Assembly: GCF_000284035.1 (NCBI RefSeq)
Contig: NC_016887.1
Location: forward strand, 3,348,001 to 3,412,000
DNA: 64,000 nt
Direction of reading: 5' to 3'
Source of the DNA: Nocardia cyriacigeorgica GUH-2
GTDB lineage: Bacteria; Actinomycetota; Actinomycetes; Mycobacteriales; Mycobacteriaceae
Under the pieces are notes generated by a model that was not told the origin of the DNA, ran no database searches, and saw only the letters and a list, made by a program, of their open reading frames with translations. The position numbers were made by a program, and so were the translations under genes. Of this stretch, positions 8,646-17,208 are shown piece by piece. Each line of letters begins with the position of its first letter. Positions within the stretch are counted from its first letter, which is position 1.

Positions 8646-9472
8646 GACTGGGTGGACCTTTCGGGTGCATCCTCGGGGTTGCCGAGGTCGGTGAAGGAGC
8701 CGTGTCGTCCGGCACCGCCGGCGAAGCGGGTAGCGCCGGCGAGTGTGTCGGTGGAGATGGAGACGACACCGTGCTCGTATTCATTGGCCAGCGCCTCGGT
8801 CTCGCCGAGACCTTCCTGTTCCAGCGCGGACAGCCGGTCCTGGCGCATGCAGGTCTGTGGGAAGGCGGCGAGCTGTTCGGCCAACTGCACCGCGGTGGCC
8901 AGCGACCGGCCTGCCGGGGCGACGCGGTTGACCAGGCCCATGCCCTGCGCCTCGTGCGCGCTCACGGGTCGGCCGGTCAGGATCAGATCCATCGCATGTC
9001 CGAGGCCGATCACCCGTGGCAGCCGGACGGTGCCGCCGTCGATCAGCGGCACGCCCCACCGGCGGCAGAACACGCCGAGCACCGTGTTCTCGTCGGCGAC
9101 GCGCAGGTCGGCCCACAGCGCCAGCTCCAGTCCGCCCGCGACCGCGTGCCCGCTCAGCGCCGCGATCACCGGTTTCGACAGACGCATCCGCGACACCCCC
9201 ATCGGGGCGTCCCCGTCGGAGGCGAAGCGGTTGGGGTCACCGGCGGCGACCGCCTTCAGATCGGCTCCGGCGCAAAATGTTCCGCCTTCACCGGTCAGGA
9301 TCGCCACGGCGGCGTCGGGGTCGCGGTCGAACTCGCGGAACGCCGCTGCCAGGTCCTCGGCGGTGGCCCTGTTGACCGCATTGCGGACCTCGGGACGGTT
9401 GATGCTGACGATCGTGACCGGCCCCTTCTTGCGCACCAGCACCCGGTCGGTACTGCTCGAATCCACAGTCAT
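8642..9472 (-). CDS. Enoyl-CoA hydratase/isomerase
   Basis: A crotonase-fold protein of 276 residues. The oxyanion-hole segments are AGADLKAV and HAVAGGLELALWADLRVA; the RPEVRNAV start is typical. I use the ATG at 9472, which overlaps the acyl-CoA dehydrogenase stop by ATGA; the frame continues upstream to 10042 but that part is antisense noise of the dehydrogenase. One catalytic Glu is visible in GGLELA; where the second hydratase Glu would be, the sequence reads VPLIDGGTVRLP, so an isomerase or atypical hydratase activity is possible. Confidence 0.85.
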   Translation of the reverse strand: MTVDSSSTDRVLVRKKGPVTIVSINRPEVRNAVNRATAEDLAAAFREFDRDPDAAVAILTGEGGTFCAGADLKAVAAGDPNRFASDGDAPMGVSRMRLSKPVIAALSGHAVAGGLELALWADLRVADENTVLGVFCRRWGVPLIDGGTVRLPRVIGLGHAMDLILTGRPVSAHEAQGMGLVNRVAPAGRSLATAVQLAEQLAAFPQTCMRQDRLSALEQEGLGETEALANEYEHGVVSISTDTLAGATRFAGGAGRHGSFTDLGNPEDAPERSTQS

Positions 9473-10632
9473 CAGAGCGACCTCGCAATGATTTCTTTCA
9501 TGATCTCGTTCGTCCCGCCGTAGATCCGTTGCGCGCGGGCGTTGGCGAACATCTCGGCGATCGGGTATTCGCGCATGTAGCCGTAGCCGCCGAACAGCTG
9601 CAGGCACCGATCCACCACCTGGCATTGGACGTCGGTGGCCCAGTATTTGGCCATGGAGGCCGTGGCGACGTCCAGCGTGCCCGCGTTGTGACGCACCACG
9701 CAGTCGTCGACGAACACCCGGGCGACCCGCGCCAAGGTCGCACATTCGGCGAGTTCGAACTTGATGTGCTGCTTGCTGAACAGTGGTTTGCCGAACGCCT
9801 CGCGTTCCTTCGTGTACGCCAGGGCCAGTTCGACCGCGCATTCGGTGGCCACCACGGCGCCCAGCGCGAGCAGCAGCCGCTCCTGCGGAAGCTGGTTCAT
9901 CAGCTGGATGAATCCTTGGCCTTCCACACCACCGAGCAGATTCGCCGCCGGCACTCGCGCGTCGTCGAAGAACAGTTCGGCGGTGTCGCCGCTGTGCTGT
10001 CCGAGTTTGTCCAACACCCGCCCGCGCCGGAAGCCCGGACAATCGGCAGTGTCGACGAGGAGCAACGAGACACCGTGCGCTCCGGCGCTCGGATCGGTTT
10101 TGGCGGCCACCACGACGAGATCAGCGGAGCCGCCGTTGGTGATGAAGGTCTTCGCGCCGTTGATGACGTAGTCGTCGCCCTCGCGCACCGCACGAGTCCG
10201 CATACTCGCCAGGTCGGAACCACCGCTGGGCTCGGTCATGGCGATCGCGGCGATCACCTCACCGGTCGCCATCGACGGCAACCACCGACGCTTCTGCTCC
10301 TCGGTGCCGTAAGCGACCAGGTACGGCGCGACGATCCCGCTGTGGACGTGGTTGCCGAAACCCGGCTCGTCGATGCGGCCCTGTTCCTCGAGGACCACCA
10401 TCTCCTGACCGAACGTGCCGCCCCCGCCGCCGTACTCTGCAGGCACCGCGATGCACAGCAGCCCGAGTTCCCCGGCACGCAGCCAGAATTCGCGATCGAT
10501 GCAACGCTGCTCGGCCCAGCGCCGACGATTGGGCACCGCTTCGGCGGCGAAGAAGGCCCGCGCAGTGTCGCGCAACGCCGTCGCTTCGGCATCCGCGGCC
10601 CATTCGGGTGGCGACGTTGACGTGAGGCTCAT
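9472..10632 (-). CDS. Acyl-CoA dehydrogenase
   Basis: A 386-residue FAD acyl-CoA dehydrogenase. AIAMTEPSGGSDLASM and FITNGG contact the flavin in this family, and the C-terminal QRIYGGTNEIMKEIIARSL carries the usual catalytic Glu region. It is first in a three-gene coupled operon with the hydratase and SDR. The start at 10632 lies just inside a palindrome-covered promoter, which suggests a leaderless or nearly leaderless mRNA. The substrate chain is not predictable. Electrons would go to ETF and then plausibly to the EtfD-like protein nearby. Confidence 0.88.
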   Translation of the reverse strand: MSLTSTSPPEWAADAEATALRDTARAFFAAEAVPNRRRWAEQRCIDREFWLRAGELGLLCIAVPAEYGGGGGTFGQEMVVLEEQGRIDEPGFGNHVHSGIVAPYLVAYGTEEQKRRWLPSMATGEVIAAIAMTEPSGGSDLASMRTRAVREGDDYVINGAKTFITNGGSADLVVVAAKTDPSAGAHGVSLLLVDTADCPGFRRGRVLDKLGQHSGDTAELFFDDARVPAANLLGGVEGQGFIQLMNQLPQERLLLALGAVVATECAVELALAYTKEREAFGKPLFSKQHIKFELAECATLARVARVFVDDCVVRHNAGTLDVATASMAKYWATDVQCQVVDRCLQLFGGYGYMREYPIAEMFANARAQRIYGGTNEIMKEIIARSL

Positions 10633-10640
10633 GCGCGGCA

Positions 10641-10670
10641 CTTTACAGTCAGTCTGGACTGACTGTAAAG
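10641..10670 (-). promoter_or_regulatory. Perfect palindromic operator over the acyl-CoA dehydrogenase promoter
   Basis: Two perfectly complementary 14-base arms (CTTTACAGTCAGTC and its reverse complement) flank a 2-base centre. Read on the minus strand, the palindrome contains TTTACA, an 18-base spacer and TAAAGT, which resemble -35 and -10 boxes. TAAAGT ends about 7 bases before the ATG at 10632, so transcription would start at or next to the start codon. A repressor bound here would cover the whole promoter. Confidence 0.7.
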
Positions 10671-10819
10671 GCCGATCAGCACGGCCGTTCCTGGCCGCGG
10701 GCGGGCACGCTGACGAGCAGGTGGAGGCCATGTTCCAGGCCTGGTTCAAGGCGGTCACCCTGCAGGTGACGCTCTGGGCACAGCCCTACGCCGGTGCCGA
10801 CTGGTGAGGTGACCGCGGA

Positions 10820-12037
10820 TCACTCGACCCACAACCGAGGGTCGCGAGCGTCGACCAGCGCGCGGACGTTCTCGACCGCGCGATCCGCCGGCTGAGCAGG
10901 TAGCCGACGTCCATCGCGGAGTCGAAGGGCGACCTCCCCGCGAGACACTTCGGCGGCCCCGACGATGAAGTGGTACGGAACCAGCCTCGCTCCACGCACA
11001 CGGGCAGCCAAGCTTCCCTTGTCCGCACCGGCGACCTGCACCCGCAACCCCGCACGCGAACACCGATCACGGAGTTCGATCGCGGCCGATTCCTCGGCTC
11101 CGGAAATCGGTAGCACCACGACCTGCACCGGAGCCAGCCACGCCGAAAACGCCCCGCCGTGTTGTTCGAGCAAGTGCGCGACGGCTCGCTCGACACTGCC
11201 GATGACGCTGCGGTGCACCATGACCGGCCGGTGCTTACTGCCGTCGGCGCCGATGTAGTGCAGGTCGAACTGTGCGGGCTGGTGGAAATCGACCTGCACA
11301 GTCGACAGGGTCGATTCGCGCCCCGCGTGATCGCGCACCTGCACGTCGATCTTCGGGCCGTAGAACGCCGCCTCACCGTCGACTGCCTCGTACGCGATCC
11401 CGGATCGCTCCAATACTTCGATCAGTAGCTCCTGAGCACGCCGCCACATCTGCGGCGCCGCAACATATTTCCCGCCCGCACCGGGTAGCGACAGCCGATA
11501 ACGCGCACCGGTGATTCCCATGGCGTGATACGCGGATTCGATCATCGCCAACGCGGCAATGGCCTCGTCGGCCACCTGATCGAGGGTGCAGAAGATGTGC
11601 GCGTCGTTGAGCTGGATCGAGCGCACCCGAGTCAGGCCGCCCAGCACGCCGGAGCGCTCCCAGCGGTGCATACCGCCCAGCTCGGCCAGCCGCAGCGGCA
11701 GTTCACGGTAGCTGTGCGAGCGGGACCGATACATGAGCGCGTGATGCGGGCACAGGCTGGGCCGCAGTACCACCTGCTCACCGCCGAGGTCCATCGGCGG
11801 GTACATGTCGTCGTTGTAATACGCCCAGTGCCCGGATATCTCGTACAGTTCGCGTTTGCCGAGCTCCGGCGAATACACGTGCTGGTATCCGGCCTCGTGC
11901 TCGACGGCACGCACGTACTCTTCGAGGCTGTGCCGCACGATGGCGCCGTCGGGCAGCCAATACGGTAGCCCGGACCCGATCAGTGGATCGGTGTCGAACA
12001 GTCCGAGTTCCCGCCCGAGTTGACGGTGGTCGTACAT
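10820..12037 (-). CDS. Threonyl-tRNA synthetase paralogue lacking TGS and editing domains
   Basis: A class II synthetase of 405 residues aligned to the catalytic and anticodon-binding parts of ThrRS. The three zinc ligands are present: Cys96 in RPSLCPHH, His147 in NDAHIFC and His275 in VMVHRSVIGS. Motif 2 is HRWERSG, motif 3 is GSVERAV, and the anticodon domain begins near LAPVQVVVLPIS. The roughly 240-residue TGS plus editing region of ordinary ThrRS is missing, so Ser-tRNA(Thr) editing is not expected. The ATG at 12037 follows GCAGGAGA. It sits alone behind a threonine leader peptide and hairpin. It may be a spare or drug-tolerant ThrRS or a starvation-induced enzyme; the main thrS is presumably elsewhere. 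Confidence 0.85.
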   Translation of the reverse strand: MYDHRQLGRELGLFDTDPLIGSGLPYWLPDGAIVRHSLEEYVRAVEHEAGYQHVYSPELGKRELYEISGHWAYYNDDMYPPMDLGGEQVVLRPSLCPHHALMYRSRSHSYRELPLRLAELGGMHRWERSGVLGGLTRVRSIQLNDAHIFCTLDQVADEAIAALAMIESAYHAMGITGARYRLSLPGAGGKYVAAPQMWRRAQELLIEVLERSGIAYEAVDGEAAFYGPKIDVQVRDHAGRESTLSTVQVDFHQPAQFDLHYIGADGSKHRPVMVHRSVIGSVERAVAHLLEQHGGAFSAWLAPVQVVVLPISGAEESAAIELRDRCSRAGLRVQVAGADKGSLAARVRGARLVPYHFIVGAAEVSRGEVALRLRDGRRLPAQPADRAVENVRALVDARDPRLWVE

Positions 12038-12077
12038 GTGGGTCTCCTGCCGGTCGAGGGCGGAAGACCACACGGCA

Positions 12078-12103
12078 AAGCCCCGGGCATCCGCCCGGGG
12101 CTT
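12078..12103 (-). terminator. Predicted attenuator hairpin before the ThrRS paralogue
   Basis: Perfect 11-bp arms (AAGCCCCGGGC / GCCCGGGGCTT) with a 4-base loop lie between the stop of the threonine leader (12120) and the ThrRS start (12037). The transcript continues CTTTGCCG, a weak U-run. Because the hairpin sits inside the leader rather than after a gene, an attenuation role is the simplest reading. A smaller stem CGCCGG/CCGGCG within the leader codons could be an upstream pairing partner. Confidence 0.6.
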
Positions 12104-12119
12104 CGAATCAGATCAGAGT

Positions 12120-12179
12120 TCAGTGCGCCGGGACGTCGTCCGGCGTCGTGGTGGACTCGGCGCGCTGCATGCCGGTCAC
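12120..12179 (-). CDS. Threonine leader peptide
   Basis: A short frame on the same strand as the ThrRS paralogue, ending 17 bases before a strong hairpin. From the GTG at 12179 it encodes 19 residues, MTGMQRAESTTTPDDVPAH; from the ATG at 12170, 16 residues. Both contain three consecutive Thr codons (ACC ACG ACG); the longer one has a fourth at position 2. A GGCGAG just upstream could serve the GTG. A cluster of the cognate amino acid, a nearby stop and a following hairpin are the signs of ribosome-mediated attenuation. This is inference from layout. Confidence 0.55.
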   Translation of the reverse strand: MTGMQRAESTTTPDDVPAH

Positions 12180-12461
12180 CGTACTCGCCGTGGTTCGGTG
12201 CGGCAAGAGAATTGCCAGTGGCCACGTGCACTTGCGGCCATGTCGACATGATCGATCCATCGGCGAGCGCGGCCTCGCCCTGGTCGAGGGTGTATCGCGA
12301 AAAGCCCGGGACCGACATTGTGGATACCTACGAAGGGTTCGTTCACTGCTGCTGAAGAATCCGAACTCCGCTGGATGGATGGCGAGTGTTGTTGTGGCCG
12401 TGGTCTTATGGGGCCTCCCGACGCTGGGATACGTCACATACCGAACCGAAGGACGCGACCT

Positions 12462-13241
12462 GTGCTGCGCATACGAGGACGACGGACCGCACTGACCGCA
12501 CTGGCACTTGCCGCCAGTGCCGGCCTTGCCGCACCGGCATCGACCATGGCCGCTCCGCGAACGGTGGTGCAGCCGGACGTCCCGGCCATCGCGGAGAATG
12601 TTCCCGCCGACGTACTGGCCGCCCTGGCGCCGACGATCATCGGCGCGGTCTCCACCCCAGGCTTCATCGCGGGCGGTGGGACCGTCGGAATTCTCGCCCA
12701 GGCCCGCGCCCTGCTCGCCATCCCCGGGATCCCCGCGCAGGTGAAATCGACGCTCGGGCGGGTGATCACCTTCCTCGACGGTAGCGGTGGCGGCGGACCC
12801 GACCTCCCGCCCGCGAGCGGCCCACGCATCGCCCAGTTCCTCTACCCGACGATCGGCAAGGGCTGTATCGGCCCCACCTCCGATTCCGTCGGCACCGCCC
12901 TCGCCGTCCCCGGCCCCGCTGTACTCCCACCCCCGGGCCCGAAACCAGGCCAAACGGCCTTCGTCCTCACCGCCCTCGGCACCAAAGTCGCGGCCCCCGT
13001 GCAGAATCCACCGCTGGTCGTCCAATGGATCAACCTCGACACCCGCCACTCAGGCACCCAGCCCCTCACCACCGAAGCCGCCCTCAACACCGAAGGCCCC
13101 GCCACCGTCTCCGCCATCGCCGACACCGGTTCCGGCCGCATCGCCGCCGTAATCTCCGGATCCCTCACCACCACAACCGCCACGTCCGAAACCCGCACCT
13201 GCGCCTTCGCCCCCACCCTGGGGTTCTTCACGGTGCCGTGA
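12462..13241 (+). CDS. Exported protein of unknown function
   Basis: A 259-residue secreted protein found in this form in mycolata. A signal peptide covers about residues 1-31 (RIRGRRTALTALALAASAGLAAPASTMA, shown here only as its charged and Ala/Leu-rich parts). The mature part has a helical ADVLAALAPTIIGAV region, a short Gly-rich linker and a beta-rich domain with Cys in GKGCIGP and TRTCAF that may pair. The GTG at 12462 follows AAGGA at 8 bases; the frame to 12318 is not needed. It diverges from the ThrRS leader. No function is recognised. Confidence 0.7.
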   Translation: MLRIRGRRTALTALALAASAGLAAPASTMAAPRTVVQPDVPAIAENVPADVLAALAPTIIGAVSTPGFIAGGGTVGILAQARALLAIPGIPAQVKSTLGRVITFLDGSGGGGPDLPPASGPRIAQFLYPTIGKGCIGPTSDSVGTALAVPGPAVLPPPGPKPGQTAFVLTALGTKVAAPVQNPPLVVQWINLDTRHSGTQPLTTEAALNTEGPATVSAIADTGSGRIAAVISGSLTTTTATSETRTCAFAPTLGFFTVP

Positions 13242-13383
13242 GCCACCCGCAGGGAGCTGACCGCGTCGCGGATCTGGTCGTCGCGCTGACCGGGCGACTC
13301 GACCGAGCCCGGCCGGCGCAGCTCGCGCATACTTGCGAGAGCATCGGCCGGGCTCGGAAACCCGCACGCGCGGACGACGTCGA

Positions 13384-14079
13384 TCAGGCCGCGACGTGGG
13401 CGCCTGTCGGTGCCGCGGCGGCATCGGTGCGCTTGTTGTGGGCGTCGAAGGCCCGGTAGGCGCGGTAGTAGGTGAACATCTGCAGGCCCCAGGTCGACAG
13501 CGCGAAGATGTAGAAGATCGTGTGCTCGGCGTCGTCGCCGGGGATGTGGACGAAGTCGTAGCTGGCGGCGATCAGGAAACCGCAGGCGGTGGCGATGCCG
13601 GCCCACACCGCGTGGCCGCGCTCGCCGATCTCCCAGAGCCGCTTGGAGAAATAGATCAGGAACAACGTCGTTAGGACGTTGACCACGATGTAGAAGATCT
13701 TGCCGGGGGTACCGATCTCCTCGGCATAAACACTCAGAACGAAACCTGCCACACCGGCGAGCGCGAACGCGCCGACGTCGACCGCCACCGACGGCTTGTA
13801 CCGGTGCGTGACCTTCATCAACCCGAGTACCAGGATCAGCGTGATGCCGACCGAGCGCGAGAAGGCGTCCAGGAAGTAGGCGAACGCGTACATCGGACTG
13901 TCGTGACCGGCTTTCAGAAGGCCGTAGATCAGGAAGTTCGTTCCCGATGTGGCTACGATGATCCACTCGAGCCCGAGCAGATAGTTCCGGTAATTGCGGA
14001 TGAACTTGATGCCGTAGGTGAAACCGACGGCGATCATCCAGATGTCCGCGGCCGCGAACAGCAGTTCCTTGATCGACAT
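13384..14079 (-). CDS. Polytopic membrane protein of unknown function
   Basis: A 231-residue protein with about seven hydrophobic segments (for example IVATSGTNFLIYGLL, ITLILVLGLM, AFALAGVAGFVLSVY, IVVNVLTTLFLIYF, GIATACGFLIAASY) and a short Ala/Thr C-terminal tail. The ATG at 14079 has AAGGAGA 7 bases upstream. It is the only gene behind the promoter at 14250-14279, whose operator motif is shared with the amine-catabolic operons to its right. A transporter or sensor for the same substrate would fit; I recognise no family. Confidence 0.75.
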   Translation of the reverse strand: MSIKELLFAAADIWMIAVGFTYGIKFIRNYRNYLLGLEWIIVATSGTNFLIYGLLKAGHDSPMYAFAYFLDAFSRSVGITLILVLGLMKVTHRYKPSVAVDVGAFALAGVAGFVLSVYAEEIGTPGKIFYIVVNVLTTLFLIYFSKRLWEIGERGHAVWAGIATACGFLIAASYDFVHIPGDDAEHTIFYIFALSTWGLQMFTYYRAYRAFDAHNKRTDAAAAPTGAHVAA

Positions 14080-14249
14080 TGATCTTCTCCTTGAAGGGTG
14101 ACACCCGCCGGACAGCGGCAATGGGTCGTTTCGTCAGCGCTACCGAGCGATCGAGGAACGGTAGTCGTCTCGTTCCGGCAATCCATGGGTCCGACATCTG
14201 GCCGCCGATCGAGGAATGCGGCGGGGGTCGGAATGTGATGCCAGTCATA

Positions 14250-14279
14250 ACGCTACCGCGAGTGGGTCATATGATCAAG
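14250..14279 (-). promoter_or_regulatory. Promoter with shared 16-bp operator motif (site 1)
   Basis: On the minus strand TTGATC (14273-14278) and TAGCGT (14250-14255) are 17 bases apart. The motif GGGTCATATGATCAAG occupies 14264-14279 on the plus strand and covers the -35 box. The same arrangement occurs at 25577-25606. A further TTTGACTAAC follows at 14283-14292. Confidence 0.65.
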
Positions 14280-14391
14280 CCATTTGACTAACTACTTCCG
14301 TCTGCGCGGACCAGGCACCCGCGACAGCCGCAGTCGCGACATGACGAACCGCCGAACCCGACGCACGAATCCGGCGGCTCCAACGACATCG

Positions 14392-15387
<996 letters not shown>

Positions 15388-15394
15388 TCATGGT

Positions 15395-15409
15395 CGTTTG
15401 TCTAAGTCA
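15395..15409 (-). promoter_or_regulatory. Possible operator before nitronate monooxygenase
   Basis: On the minus strand this reads TGACTTAGACAAACG and differs at three positions from TGACTTGATCAAACG before the tetR at 25726. It is 23-37 bases upstream of the start. The similarity to the main 16-bp motif is weaker. Confidence 0.35.
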
Positions 15410-15471
15410 TGTATTCAGCTCGCCGGCCAGGTTCCGAGAAGACCTCTGCGAGGACCTCCCCCACACGCGTC

Positions 15472-15513
15472 GCGCCGGCCGTCGACGGCGAGTGCCTTCT
15501 CGACGGCCGGCGC
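15472..15513 (-). terminator. Strong hairpin after the FMO operon
   Basis: Perfect 14-base arms (GCGCCGGCCGTCGA and its complement) with a 14-base loop, 17 bases after the stop of the FAD oxidoreductase at 15530. It separates that operon from the nitronate monooxygenase. Confidence 0.6.
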
Positions 15514-15529
15514 GTCACAGATGTGGTGA

Positions 15530-16828
15530 CTACTTCCGGAGCGAGGACCAGCGGTCGGCGGCCCGGTCGGCGAGCCAGCCCAGGTACAGCGCGGGATTGC
15601 TGACGAAGCTGGGCCAGAACCGCTTGTCGCCGTGCCAGATCGCCTCCAGGTCTGCATGCCGCGGCGCTCCAGTGACGTGATCGGCCAGCATATGACCCAC
15701 GTACTGCGCCTGGGCGAAGCCGTGGCCGTTGCAGGCCGCGGAGTACAGCACGTTCGCGGAGGCCTCGCCGGCGACCGGCAGCCACGTGGAACTCATGCCG
15801 ATCCAGCCGCCCCAGGCTTGCATCGGCTTGATGTCGCGCAGTCCGGGGAAGCGGTCGTGGAAGCCGCGAATGAGATCGTCGACGACGTTCGTCGCCGGGG
15901 TGCGTTCGGGCAGCGGGTTGCGACCTGCCTGGATGCGGCGGGTTCCGAAGGCGATGGTGCCGCGCGGGGTCACGCGATAGCTCTCCAGGATCATGTGCAG
16001 TGTCACCAGGGGCGCGCGGCTGGTCCAGCCGATCTCGTCGAGCCGTTCGGGTGGGACGGGTTCGGTTTCGACCAGCGACGTCCACACCGGTGTCGCCAGA
16101 TGCTTCGGCGCGATGGACAGGCTGTTGCCGGCGGCGTTCGTGGTCAGCAGCGCCTTGCGGGCCCTGACCTTGCCGTGCGGGGTTTCGACGGTGACCCGCC
16201 CGCCGGTGTCGACGACGTCGCGCGCGGGCGTCGACTCATAGACGCGGACCCCGGCGGCGATCGTCGCCGCACGCAACCCGAGCGCGAACTTACCCGGATT
16301 GACGGTGCCACCGACACCTTCGCGGATGCCGCCGAGAAAGCCCTCCGGCAGGCCCGCTTCGGGGCCTTCGATGAATTCGCCCGACGATCCGGCCTCGGCC
16401 AGCACCTTCGCGTTGCGGCGCGCGTGCCGCAGCTGCCCCTTCGAGATCGCACCCATGACGATCCCCTCTTGCCGGTAATCGCAGTCGATGCCGTGGTGCT
16501 TGATCGCATCCTCAGCGAAATGCACCGCGTGCTCGGCGTAGCGGTACAGCTCGCGCAACCGCTCACGCTTCAGCAGGAACCCCAGCATCTCCGGATCGGC
16601 GGCGACCGAGTTGGTGATGTAGCCGGCGTTGCGGGAGGTGGCACCCCATCCCAGTGTCTTCGCCTCGAGCAGCACCACGTCGACGCCCTTGTCGGCGAGA
16701 CGCAGGGCGGCCGACATTCCACCACCACCGCCGCCGATCACGACGACGTCGCAGGTGATCTCTTCGGTCAGCGCCGGTTCGGCCGTGTCGGGCTGTCCGG
16801 CCCATCCGGTGTCGTCGATCAACTTCAT
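15530..16828 (-). CDS. FAD-dependent amine/amino-acid oxidase (DAO, PuuB-like)
   Basis: A 432-residue DAO-superfamily oxidase. The dinucleotide motif is VVVIGGGGGGMSAALRLAD; GWGATSRNAGYI and the late SAACNGHGFAQAQYVG-type segment are typical of gamma-glutamylputrescine oxidase (PuuB) and its relatives, which oxidise primary or secondary amines to aldehydes with release of H2O2. It is third in an operon with the BVMO-like enzyme and the ammonia-lyase homologue (5 bases after the latter's stop). A gamma-glutamyl ligase and hydrolase in the same region support a gamma-glutamylated amine as substrate, but this is inferred. Confidence 0.8.
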   Translation of the reverse strand: MKLIDDTGWAGQPDTAEPALTEEITCDVVVIGGGGGGMSAALRLADKGVDVVLLEAKTLGWGATSRNAGYITNSVAADPEMLGFLLKRERLRELYRYAEHAVHFAEDAIKHHGIDCDYRQEGIVMGAISKGQLRHARRNAKVLAEAGSSGEFIEGPEAGLPEGFLGGIREGVGGTVNPGKFALGLRAATIAAGVRVYESTPARDVVDTGGRVTVETPHGKVRARKALLTTNAAGNSLSIAPKHLATPVWTSLVETEPVPPERLDEIGWTSRAPLVTLHMILESYRVTPRGTIAFGTRRIQAGRNPLPERTPATNVVDDLIRGFHDRFPGLRDIKPMQAWGGWIGMSSTWLPVAGEASANVLYSAACNGHGFAQAQYVGHMLADHVTGAPRHADLEAIWHGDKRFWPSFVSNPALYLGWLADRAADRWSSLRK

Positions 16829-16833
16829 GACGC

Positions 16834-17208
16834 CTACTCCGTTCCGTTGGCGGGGATGACCGCGGTGCCGCGGGCGCGTACCGCGACCAAGGGCGGTTGC
16901 AGGACGTGCGCGCGGCCGGTGTCATCGGAGCCCCGGCAGATCACCCGGAGCTCGAAATCGACTGTGCGGCTGCGGTTGCCCTTCTTCACCAGGGTCGCCT
17001 CGGCTTCGACGACGTCGCCGCCGCGGATCGGGGCGAGGAATTCCACCGACGAATAGCCGGCGAACAGGCCTTCGTGGCCATCCAACTCGATCGAGAGGTT
17101 GGTGCCGACGTCGCCGAAGAGCTTCAAGGCGTAGGCACCGTCGACGAGGTTACCGGCGTAGTGCGCGTCGGAGAAGGCGACATACCGCCGGTGGACTGCG
17201 CTGCTCAT
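16834..17208 (-). CDS. Hotdog-fold 3-aminobutyryl-CoA/beta-alanyl-CoA ammonia-lyase homologue
   Basis: A 124-residue single hotdog domain. FSDAHYAGNLVDGAYALKLFGDVG, then DGHEGLFAGYSSVEFLAPI and GDVVEAEATLVKKGNRSR, follow 3-aminobutyryl-CoA ammonia-lyase (Kal) and beta-alanyl-CoA ammonia-lyase closely, including the SDAHY and LVDGA segments. These enzymes eliminate ammonia from a 3-aminoacyl-CoA to give an enoyl-CoA. The start overlaps the upstream monooxygenase stop (ATGA). Enoyl-CoA hydratase and acyl-CoA synthetase genes in the same regulon would supply the flanking steps. It could instead act as a general thioesterase. Confidence 0.75.
   Translation of the reverse strand: MSSAVHRRYVAFSDAHYAGNLVDGAYALKLFGDVGTNLSIELDGHEGLFAGYSSVEFLAPIRGGDVVEAEATLVKKGNRSRTVDFELRVICRGSDDTGRAHVLQPPLVAVRARGTAVIPANGTE

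Noticed and set aside
8642..10042. Long N-terminal extension of the enoyl-CoA hydratase
   Set aside because: The part upstream of 9472 lies inside the acyl-CoA dehydrogenase and is Arg/Gly-rich; the ATGA overlap gives the natural start.
12120..13049. Long minus-strand frame opposite the exported protein
   Set aside because: Only its last 16-19 codons, in the leader position, make sense; the remainder is a Gly/Asp/Arg-rich shadow of the exported protein gene.
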